The position numbers and the translations under genes are program-made. A stretch of DNA of 64,000 bases, taken from positions 124,001 through 188,000 of the forward strand of contig NZ_JAHYSS010000006.1 in NCBI RefSeq assembly GCF_019802255.1, given 5' to 3'. This document shows, piece by piece, positions 1 through 6,708 of the stretch. Position 1 is the stretch's first letter; each line of letters starts with the position of its first letter. The DNA comes from Pedobacter polysacchareus (GTDB taxonomy: Bacteria > Bacteroidota > Bacteroidia > Sphingobacteriales > Sphingobacteriaceae). The notes under the pieces are model-generated. The model was given only the letters and a program-made list of their open reading frames with translations. It had not been told where the DNA came from and did not search any database.

Positions 1-371
1 ATTTGATTACGCCCAATTACTTGGAAATACAAGCCCTCATTGGCGCTGATCAAGAGGATCAAAAAGATGTAAAAACAGTAGAACAGCAATGCCTGAGCTG
101 GTCGCTGGACTGCGCGGTTTTACTCAAAGGAGGGCACCACCCATTAACGCCGGGCACCGACTATCTGTTCCACAAAAATGAAAGACTGGAATTCCATTCC
201 GGAAGTCCGGTTGTTTACCCAAAACACGGGTCCGGATGTGTCCTGTCTTCTGCCATTACTGCCCAGCTTGCTTTGGGTCATTCCCTTCAAAAATCTTGTC
301 GATTTGGCAAGCAGTATATCGAGAATTTTTTAAACAGTAACACCAGCCTTTTAGGCTACCATAACTTATGA
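1..371 (+). CDS. thiD: Hydroxymethylpyrimidine (phosphate) kinase, C-terminal part
   Basis: Only the last ~120 codons are inside the window, and the frame is open to the left edge, so the first in-window TTG is not the start. The protein phosphorylates HMP and HMP-P in the pyrimidine branch of thiamine synthesis. Seen: the ribokinase-fold stretch ITPNYLEIQALIG, equivalent to the TPN.PE segment of ThiD, and HGSGCVLSSAI, the anion-hole GxGC motif near the C-terminus. The stop overlaps the ATG of the next gene by 4 bp (ATGA), which suggests translational coupling in a thi operon. ThiD is normally about 260 residues, so roughly half is missing off the edge. Confidence 0.88.
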   Translation, partial: LITPNYLEIQALIGADQEDQKDVKTVEQQCLSWSLDCAVLLKGGHHPLTPGTDYLFHKNERLEFHSGSPVVYPKHGSGCVLSSAITAQLALGHSLQKSCRFGKQYIENFLNSNTSLLGYHNL

Positions 372-1033
372 TCGACAGACTACATTACATCTCCCAATCC
401 AACGCTGAAATCAGCCATCTGGAAGCCATCGAACAGGTATTACATGCCGGTGGAAAATGGATTCAGCTGCGCGTAAAAAATAAGCCCGAAAACGAGGTTT
501 TAAACCTGGCTAAAGCTGCAAATGACCTCTGCAAAAAATTTGCAAGCAAATTAATCATCAATGATTTTCCTTTGGTATCCAAGGCTTCAGAGGCCCATGG
601 AACACATGTAGGAAAAAATGATATAAGCATCGTAAACACCAGATTATTAATAGGTAGCAATAAAATAATTGGCGCTACAGCAAATACTTTCGAAGACTTG
701 CAAAACGCCGTTACAGCAGGTGCAAATTACATTGGACTAGGCCCCTTCCGTTTTACGAGCACAAAGCAGAACCTCAGTCCGATTTTAGGACTGGAAGGCT
801 ATAAAAAAATCATGGAACAGGTAAGAAATGCCCACATCAACATCCCGGTAATTGCCATTGGCGGCATTACTCCTGAAGACCTTCCGGCACTGCTGAAAAC
901 TGGTATTTACGGACTCGCACTTTCCGGTGTTTTAACCAATAAACCAGACATTGATCTGCTCATCAAACAGCTATATCAGGAGCTCCAAAACCAGCCCTCC
1001 TCTCACCTCTTAAACCCCAGCGAATCATGTTAA
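368..1033 (+). CDS. thiE: Thiamine-phosphate synthase
   Basis: 221 residues, the usual length for ThiE, a TIM-barrel enzyme joining HMP-PP and thiazole phosphate to form thiamine phosphate. Seen: the N-terminal strand followed by GGKWIQLRVKN (substrate-binding Q-R), LIINDF, HVGKND (the HLGQxD-like motif), the GLGPFRFTSTK phosphate loop and a C-terminal IAIGGIT. The start ATG lies inside the stop of the upstream thiD, and the stop overlaps thiG by 7 bp, so the gene is buried in a tightly coupled thiamine operon. TenI-type aminase paralogues resemble ThiE, but the GPFRFTSTK loop and operon position favour true ThiE. Confidence 0.92.
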   Translation: MIDRLHYISQSNAEISHLEAIEQVLHAGGKWIQLRVKNKPENEVLNLAKAANDLCKKFASKLIINDFPLVSKASEAHGTHVGKNDISIVNTRLLIGSNKIIGATANTFEDLQNAVTAGANYIGLGPFRFTSTKQNLSPILGLEGYKKIMEQVRNAHINIPVIAIGGITPEDLPALLKTGIYGLALSGVLTNKPDIDLLIKQLYQELQNQPSSHLLNPSESC

Positions 1034-1797
1034 AAATAGCAGACAAAACCTTCCATTCCCGACTGTTTACAGGAACTGGAAAATTCAGCTCCAGCGCCAT
1101 CATGGAAGCCGCTTTACTGGCCTCAGGATCAGAGCTGGTTACAGTAGCCCTCAAGCGCGTAGATCTAAACCATCCTGCAGAGAATCTATTGAAGCACCTT
1201 CATCACCCACAGCTCCACCTGCTTCCTAATACTTCCGGGGTTAGAAATGCTAAAGAAGCTGTTTTTGCTGCCCAAATGGCCAGGGAAGCCCTGGAAACCA
1301 ATTGGATTAAACTGGAAATCCACCCAGATCCAAAATACCTGATGCCAGACCCGATTGAAACCTTAAAGGCTACAGAAGAACTGGCTAAACTGGGTTTTAT
1401 CGTACTGCCTTATATCCATGCAGACCCTGTTCTCTGTAAAAGACTAGAAGAAGTAGGAACGGCCGCCGTCATGCCATTAGGCGCCCCTATAGGCAGCAAC
1501 AAGGGCTTAAAAACCATAGACTTCCTGGAAATCATCATTAGTCAAAGCCAGGTACCAGTAGTGATAGATGCCGGAATAGGCTCCCCTTCTGACGCTGCAA
1601 AAGCCATGGAAATTGGAGCAGATGCAGTACTGGTCAATACCGCAATCGCTGTTTCCGGAAATCCGGTATTGATGGCTGAGGCTTTTAAAATCGCTGTAGC
1701 AGCAGGTAGAATGGCCTACCTCGCCAAATTAGGTCAGGTTAATTCACAGGCTGTTGCCAGCAGTCCACTAACGGCTTTTCTTGAAGATGAGATTTAA
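1027..1797 (+). CDS. thiG: Thiazole synthase
   Basis: 256 residues. ThiG forms the thiazole phosphate ring from DXP, ThiS-thiocarboxylate and dehydroglycine. Seen: LFTGTGKFSSS at the N-terminus, the lysine segment WIKLEIHPDPKYLMPD that provides the Schiff-base lysine, PLGAPIGSNKG, VIDAGIGSPSDAAKAMEIGADAV (read as two adjoining motifs) and the terminal GR..YLA. It starts within thiE and overlaps thiH by 17 bp. All hallmark blocks of the family are present, so the enzyme should be functional. Confidence 0.95.
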   Translation: MLKIADKTFHSRLFTGTGKFSSSAIMEAALLASGSELVTVALKRVDLNHPAENLLKHLHHPQLHLLPNTSGVRNAKEAVFAAQMAREALETNWIKLEIHPDPKYLMPDPIETLKATEELAKLGFIVLPYIHADPVLCKRLEEVGTAAVMPLGAPIGSNKGLKTIDFLEIIISQSQVPVVIDAGIGSPSDAAKAMEIGADAVLVNTAIAVSGNPVLMAEAFKIAVAAGRMAYLAKLGQVNSQAVASSPLTAFLEDEI

Positions 1798-2899
1798 CGA
1801 AATTTTCCAAAACCAAAGCTGGGAAGAGACCAGCAGAAGTATCTATGCAAAGACTTCAATAGAGGTAGAACAAGCTTTAAATGCTTCAAAAAGAACATTG
1901 GAGGACTTTAAAGCCCTAATCTCGCCTGCGGCGGCTCCTTACCTGGAAAGCATGGCAAAATTGAGTCAGGAGCTTACTTTGAAGCGATTTGGCAATACCA
2001 TACAGATGTATGTACCGCTTTACCTGAGTAATGAATGCAATAACATCTGCACTTATTGTGGTTTCAGCTATGACAATAAGGTGAAACGTAAAACACTGAG
2101 CCCTATGGAAATCATGGAAGAAGTGGCTGTTATTAAGGAAATGGGCTACCAGCATGTGTTATTGGTGACCGGCGAGGCCAATCAAACCGTTCATACCGAT
2201 TACTTTAAAAAGGTATTAGAGCTGATCCGTCCTCATTTCGCACATATTTCTATGGAAGTGCAGCCTTTAGACCTGAGCGATTATCAGGAGCTGACCCCTT
2301 ACGGACTCAACACCGTACTGGTTTATCAGGAAACTTACCATGAGGAAGATTACAAAAAACACCATCCAAAAGGCAAAAAATCCAATTTTCAGTACCGTCT
2401 GGACACCCCAGACCGTCTGGGCGAAGCAGGAATCCATAAAATGGGATTGGGTGTACTGATTGGATTGGAAGATTGGAGAACAGACTCTTTCTTTACCGCA
2501 CTCCATCTGGATTACCTGGAAAAGAAGTACTGGCAAAGTAAATACAGCATCTCTTTTCCTAGATTAAGGCCATTTAGTGGTGGATTAGAGCCTAAGGTAG
2601 CGATGAATGATCGCGAGCTGGTACAACTCATCTGCGCCTACCGTCTATTTAATGAATCAGTAGAACTGTCGATCTCTACCCGGGAATCGGTCAGCTTCCG
2701 CAATCACATCATCAAACTTGGCATCACCTCTATCAGCGCAGGTTCAAAAACCAATCCCGGCGGCTATGCGGTGGAGCCGCAATCCTTAGAACAATTCGAA
2801 ATATCTGATGAAAGAACCGCTCCTGAAATCGCCGAAATGATTCATAAACAAGGCTATGAGGCCGTATGGAAGGATTGGGACTTGAGCTTAATGAAATAA
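1781..2899 (+). CDS. thiH: 2-iminoacetate synthase (radical SAM)
   Basis: 372 residues. ThiH cleaves tyrosine by radical SAM chemistry to dehydroglycine for ThiG. Seen: the radical-SAM cluster CNNICTYCGF (C-x3-C-x2-C), the following GEANQ segment, and the C-terminal GGYAVEPQSLEQFEISDER block typical of ThiH. The first ATG (1781) overlaps thiG by 17 bp; a second ATG at 1787 gives a more typical MRFNEIF start, and either could be used. The use of anaerobic-type ThiH rather than the glycine oxidase ThiO fits a facultative or microaerobic lifestyle. Confidence 0.93.
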   Translation: MKMRFNEIFQNQSWEETSRSIYAKTSIEVEQALNASKRTLEDFKALISPAAAPYLESMAKLSQELTLKRFGNTIQMYVPLYLSNECNNICTYCGFSYDNKVKRKTLSPMEIMEEVAVIKEMGYQHVLLVTGEANQTVHTDYFKKVLELIRPHFAHISMEVQPLDLSDYQELTPYGLNTVLVYQETYHEEDYKKHHPKGKKSNFQYRLDTPDRLGEAGIHKMGLGVLIGLEDWRTDSFFTALHLDYLEKKYWQSKYSISFPRLRPFSGGLEPKVAMNDRELVQLICAYRLFNESVELSISTRESVSFRNHIIKLGITSISAGSKTNPGGYAVEPQSLEQFEISDERTAPEIAEMIHKQGYEAVWKDWDLSLMK

Positions 2900-2903
2900 A
2901 CCC

Positions 2904-3953
2904 ATGGAAAACGAAAGACTTAAAAGATACCACAGGCAAATACTACTGGAAGAACTGGGCCTGGATGGACAGCAAAAACTACAGAAAAGCTCGGTGTTGA
3001 TCATTGGTGCCGGTGGATTGGGCTGTCCCCTCCTATTCTACCTTGCCGGGGCAGGTATCGGCAAAATTGGGGTAATGGACGGGGATTGGGTGGAAGAAAG
3101 CAATCTCCACAGACAGGTTATTTTTCAGCAGCAAGATATAGGAAAAAACAAGGCTACAACTGCTGTGGAGCGACTAAACTTACTAAACCCAACACTGCAG
3201 CTGCAGGCTTTTCCTTTCCATATCTCGCCGGAAAATGCAGCCCAATCCCTAGCAGACTATGACCTGATCATTGATGGTTCAGACAATTTCCCAACGCGTT
3301 ACCTGGTCAATGATACCTGCGTTTCCTTAGGAAAACCATTGGTTTTTGGCTCTATTTTTCGCTTTGAAGGGCAGGTTTCTGTATTCAATTATCAGGGAGG
3401 CCCCAATTATCGGAATTGCTATCCGGAAGCTCCCGGCATTCAGGACAGTCCAAATTGTGGAGAAAGTGGCGTAATTGGCCCCTTACCGGGAATCATTGGC
3501 AGCATGATGGCCAATGAAGCCATAAAAGTGATTTGTGGTTTTGGCGATGGTCTTTCCGGAAAACTCCTTATCTTCAATGCACTAAATAATGATATGCAGC
3601 TCTATAACATTCAACCAGAAAACCGGGTCAGCCCAGACAACCAGGTCCCTAAGCCCAATCAGAAGAAATCCATCGTATACGAGGAAATCTTTCCAAAAGA
3701 ACTATTGGAATGGGAAGAAAACAAGGTGGAGTATTGCTTGATAGACGTTCGGGAAGCCTTTGAATTCGAGGAAAAAAATATCGGTGGGATTCACATTTCA
3801 CTGTACGATCTTGAAGCTAGAATTGACGAACTTCCTTTTCAAAGCAGACTGGTATTTTGCTGTACTTCCGGTGCAAAGAGCAGGATGGCCACTAAAATCG
3901 TAGGTCCAAAAAGAACAGAGGAACTGTTCGTTATCAGCCTGTTAAAGCAATAG
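2904..3953 (+). CDS. thiF: ThiF/MoeB-type adenylyltransferase with C-terminal rhodanese domain
   Basis: 349 residues. The E1-like domain (about 1-240) has the nucleotide loop GAGGLG (35-40), SNLHRQ (66-71) and IDGSDNFPTRYLVND. A Cys in PNCGESGV (C185) aligns with the sulphur-handling cysteine of ThiF/MoeB. The C-terminal part (about 260-340) is a rhodanese domain with active loop CTSGAKS (C320). By family knowledge it adenylates the ThiS C-terminus and helps load sulphur. The usual zinc CxxC pairs are not visible: the first would fall at NYRNCY and the second is absent. It is the last gene of the thi operon, 4 bp after thiH, and converges on the ABC genes with a 9-bp gap. It could also serve molybdopterin synthesis. 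Confidence 0.85.
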   Translation: MENERLKRYHRQILLEELGLDGQQKLQKSSVLIIGAGGLGCPLLFYLAGAGIGKIGVMDGDWVEESNLHRQVIFQQQDIGKNKATTAVERLNLLNPTLQLQAFPFHISPENAAQSLADYDLIIDGSDNFPTRYLVNDTCVSLGKPLVFGSIFRFEGQVSVFNYQGGPNYRNCYPEAPGIQDSPNCGESGVIGPLPGIIGSMMANEAIKVICGFGDGLSGKLLIFNALNNDMQLYNIQPENRVSPDNQVPKPNQKKSIVYEEIFPKELLEWEENKVEYCLIDVREAFEFEEKNIGGIHISLYDLEARIDELPFQSRLVFCCTSGAKSRMATKIVGPKRTEELFVISLLKQ

Positions 3954-3962
3954 ACCTAAAGT

Positions 3963-5054
3963 TTATATTTCCTTAAGGTCTGTCCGATAATAGCAGAAGA
4001 AAAAATAAAGACAATAGCTAGCTAATAGCAACAGACTGTAAGGAACAGCATAGCCTGACAGGATCACAAACATGCTGACAAAGAAGAAAGCCAGCAGCCA
4101 TTTGAAGTAGCGGTCCAGGTCTAATTTGATCCAGTACAACACCATTCTTAAGCTCATCAATCCAGCTACACCAAAGCCTAGTCCGACTATAAATGGCCAG
4201 AACTGCCCATCAGATTTCAGCAGGTAAAATAAGATTTCGGGAATAAAAAGAACCAGAAACACGAGCAGCGTATGTCCCATTCGCGTAATTAACCTGATGG
4301 GCAAACTTCTGCTAAAGGACAACTGATCTGTTTCCTGTTTGAGCATCACCTGGATCAGCATACTATGTGCCAGCACTGCGGCCAATATACCAATCAAGGC
4401 CACCCTCAGGTCTTTCGAGACATCATTGAACATCCACATCACTACTGTAAACATCGTAAAGGACAGAATTTTACTCAAAAATAGCATGAGTGTCTGCTCC
4501 GTAAGGAGGTAGTATAAAGGCCATGTCCAGTAAGGTTTCTTCAATTGGGGGCAAGGGAAGACAAAATAAACCTTGACTGGAACATGGCTATAATTAATGA
4601 CCCGGAACATATACCCGGATACGGCAGTTAATAACAAAACCATCACGCTGATGATGATTAAAACAGCTGCAAAGGCCTTTTCAGCCAGTCCAACATAAAT
4701 TAAAGGCAGCACATAAAAAAGTATTGGCAATAATAGTACCGCATATACCTGGAACCATAATATGAATTGTCTTTTTTTTACTGTAGTCGCCAGCAGCCTT
4801 AAGAAATGATATTGCTCCAGCTTCATTTGTTTTCTGATGAAAAACAGACATTTGAGGAGATAGAGCGCCCAAAAACAGCATACTGAAGCCAGGATAAAGG
4901 GCGAAGCATACACCATAAGCATTAATGTTTTATGGTAGCTCAGCAACTGTGAGGCTTCTACCACACCAAAAGCCAAATAAAAACCAAAGAGAAAAAGATC
5001 GGCATGTGCCGCATAGAACTCTTTAATTAAGGTTTTTAAAAGCAGTTTTAGCAT
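3963..5054 (-). CDS. Polytopic membrane protein, ABC exporter permease subunit
   Basis: 363 residues with about ten hydrophobic segments and few charged loops. No enzymatic motif was recognised. The stop of the ABC ATPase gene overlaps this start by 7 bp, so the pair is co-translated, which suggests this is the membrane half of an ABC-2-type exporter. The substrate cannot be inferred. It converges with the thi operon, and no clear terminator hairpin lies in the 9-bp gap. The assignment as permease rests on the partner gene and the hydrophobicity, not on recognised family residues. Confidence 0.6.
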   Translation of the reverse strand: MLKLLLKTLIKEFYAAHADLFLFGFYLAFGVVEASQLLSYHKTLMLMVYASPFILASVCCFWALYLLKCLFFIRKQMKLEQYHFLRLLATTVKKRQFILWFQVYAVLLLPILFYVLPLIYVGLAEKAFAAVLIIISVMVLLLTAVSGYMFRVINYSHVPVKVYFVFPCPQLKKPYWTWPLYYLLTEQTLMLFLSKILSFTMFTVVMWMFNDVSKDLRVALIGILAAVLAHSMLIQVMLKQETDQLSFSRSLPIRLITRMGHTLLVFLVLFIPEILFYLLKSDGQFWPFIVGLGFGVAGLMSLRMVLYWIKLDLDRYFKWLLAFFFVSMFVILSGYAVPYSLLLLASYCLYFFFCYYRTDLKEI

Positions 5055-5680
5055 GATTGGATCCGACGGTCTACAATTTGAAACACTTGTTTTATAGGCA
5101 AATGATTCATTTCCAACTCCTGGTGAGAGGAAAGCAAAAAGGAACAGCCTTTCTCCTGGTAAGTACGAATCAGTTGATAGAGTACCTGCGCAGCGGCTGT
5201 ATCAATGGTAATCAAGGGTTCATCGAGTATATAAAGCTGCACCTCTCCTACAAATGCACAGATTAAAGATAGTTTTTTAAGCATTCCACTGGAATAACTG
5301 CCTACCTTATGGTCCATAAAACTACTCATCCCTAAAGCTGCGATCAGGGACATGGAGGCTTCAGGATTTGCCTGACGAACATCGACATGGTAATTGAGCA
5401 ATTCATTTCCGGTGATAAAGGAAGGATATTGAGGCTCCGCCTCCGCATAACTGATCATCGACCTATACGCAACCGGCTGATTTTTAAGGCCAATGTCATT
5501 TAAAATCAAGCTGCCTTCGAAAGGAGTTTGTCCGGAAATCATTTTAAATAGCGTGGTCTTACCGGTACCATTTCCGCCTTTAATCCAGTAGACACCCTGA
5601 TCCAGCTCCCATTTCTCAAAAGAAAAGATGGCATGGCTCCCGTACTTTTTATCGATATGGTGTAAGGCTAGTTTGATCAA
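5048..5680 (-). CDS. ABC transporter ATP-binding protein
   Basis: 210 residues, a single ATPase domain. Seen: Walker A GGNGTGKTT, signature SYSSGMLKKLSL, Walker B LYILDEP, and the H-loop in LLSSHQELE. It energises the membrane protein encoded by the overlapping downstream gene. The domain is short and of the CcmA/exporter-type subfamily, in which a small ATPase pairs with a multi-span permease. Substrate unknown. The gene is divergent from the S1-like gene at 5767. Confidence 0.88.
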   Translation of the reverse strand: MIKLALHHIDKKYGSHAIFSFEKWELDQGVYWIKGGNGTGKTTLFKMISGQTPFEGSLILNDIGLKNQPVAYRSMISYAEAEPQYPSFITGNELLNYHVDVRQANPEASMSLIAALGMSSFMDHKVGSYSSGMLKKLSLICAFVGEVQLYILDEPLITIDTAAAQVLYQLIRTYQEKGCSFLLSSHQELEMNHLPIKQVFQIVDRRIQSC

Positions 5681-5739
5681 CTTCGTTTATTTTTTGCATT
5701 TAGATGTACGTATCATGGATATGTTACTGCCTATATCGC

Positions 5740-5747
5740 TACCTTTG
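5740..5747 (+). promoter_or_regulatory. Bacteroidota -7 promoter element before the S1-like gene
   Basis: The octamer TACCTTTG matches the TAnnTTTG -7 consensus of Bacteroidota primary-sigma promoters. It lies 19 bp before the ATG at 5767. Because it falls downstream of the earlier in-frame ATG at 5704, it supports the shorter start. A convincing -33 element was not seen. Confidence 0.6.
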
Positions 5748-5766
5748 CAAAAATGCCTGCAAGAAA

Positions 5767-6612
5767 ATGATAGAAATAGGAAGATATAACGATCTAAGAA
5801 TTATAAATAAAACCGAAAACGGCCTCATCTTAACGGAAGGTGATAAAGAAGTACTTTTACCTTATGTAGATGTCCCTAAAAACATCGAAATCGGAGAGAA
5901 CATCAACGTTTTCGTATATATGCACAAAGATGGCCGATTGATGGGAACCACCAAAAGACCTTTCGCTTGTGTAGGTGATTTCGCTTACCTGACCGTTGTT
6001 GATGATGGTGAAGATGGTGTTTTCATGAATCTTGGCATCGATAAAGACATCTATGTTCCTCAACGTGAGCAGAAACGCCCCATGTTTAAAGGAGATAACC
6101 ATGTGGTTTATGTGTACCTGGACGAGAGTAATGACCGTATGGTAGCCTCTTCTCGCTTAACCAATTATGTTGAAGATCAGGACATCGACCTGGAAGAAGG
6201 CGATGAAGTGAGTTTATTAATCATTGACCGTTCTGATTTAGGGTACAATGCCATTGTAGACAATAAATACATTGGTTTACTCTATACCAATGAGCTTTTT
6301 GACCAGTTATCCCCAGGAGAAATCAGAAAAGGATGGATCAAAAAGATCCGTGTAGAAGGTAAAATCGATTTGAGCTTACAGCCAATGGGTTACGGCCACA
6401 TCCTAGAGAACAAAGACGTCATCCTTGATGAATTAAAAGCCTGTGGCGGTGTAGTTCATTTAGGTGACAAAAGTGCTCCTGATGACATTTACGACCGTTT
6501 TAAAATTAGCAAAAGTGCTTTCAAAAAAGTAATTGGCGGTTTATACAAAGACCGTTTAATCACGATCTCTGACCACGAAATCAAGTTATTCGTAGACGAA
6601 GAAGCAGATTAA
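5767..6612 (+). CDS. S1-like RNA-binding protein (CvfB/YitL family)
   Basis: 281 residues from the ATG at 5767 (MIEIGRYNDL). An in-frame ATG at 5704 would add 21 poorly typical residues and lies upstream of the -7 promoter box, so it was rejected. Seen: repeated OB/S1-like blocks (IGENINVFVYMHKDGR, GDFAYLTVVDDGEDGVFM, LLIIDRSDLGYNAIV) and a C-terminal winged-helix stretch (FKISKSAFKKVIGGLYK). CvfB-type proteins bind RNA and influence gene expression and virulence in Firmicutes; the role in Bacteroidota is not established. Monocistronic, ended by a perfect hairpin 19 bp after the stop. Confidence 0.85.
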   Translation: MIEIGRYNDLRIINKTENGLILTEGDKEVLLPYVDVPKNIEIGENINVFVYMHKDGRLMGTTKRPFACVGDFAYLTVVDDGEDGVFMNLGIDKDIYVPQREQKRPMFKGDNHVVYVYLDESNDRMVASSRLTNYVEDQDIDLEEGDEVSLLIIDRSDLGYNAIVDNKYIGLLYTNELFDQLSPGEIRKGWIKKIRVEGKIDLSLQPMGYGHILENKDVILDELKACGGVVHLGDKSAPDDIYDRFKISKSAFKKVIGGLYKDRLITISDHEIKLFVDEEAD

Positions 6613-6630
6613 CAATAGTTACAGTGCATA

Positions 6631-6666
6631 GAAAAGCCGGTTATTTATATAAATAACCGGCTTTTC
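6631..6666. terminator. Bidirectional rho-independent terminator
   Basis: A 36-bp perfect palindrome (arms begin GAAAAGCCGGTTATTTAT) with A-rich 5' and T-rich 3' flanks. It sits between the convergent genes ending at 6612 (+) and 6709 (-) and can serve both strands. Confidence 0.9.
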
Positions 6667-6708
6667 TATTTTTAGCGCTGTATATTTTCCCTACAGATCA
6701 TTCGCTAA

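Noticed and set aside
1..371. TPP riboswitch for the thi operon
   Set aside because: The operon's 5' end lies outside the window, and nothing of the kind is seen between the thi genes.
5704..5766. Longer start for the S1-like protein
   Set aside because: It lies upstream of the TACCTTTG -7 box and adds a Cys/Tyr-rich stretch unlike the family.
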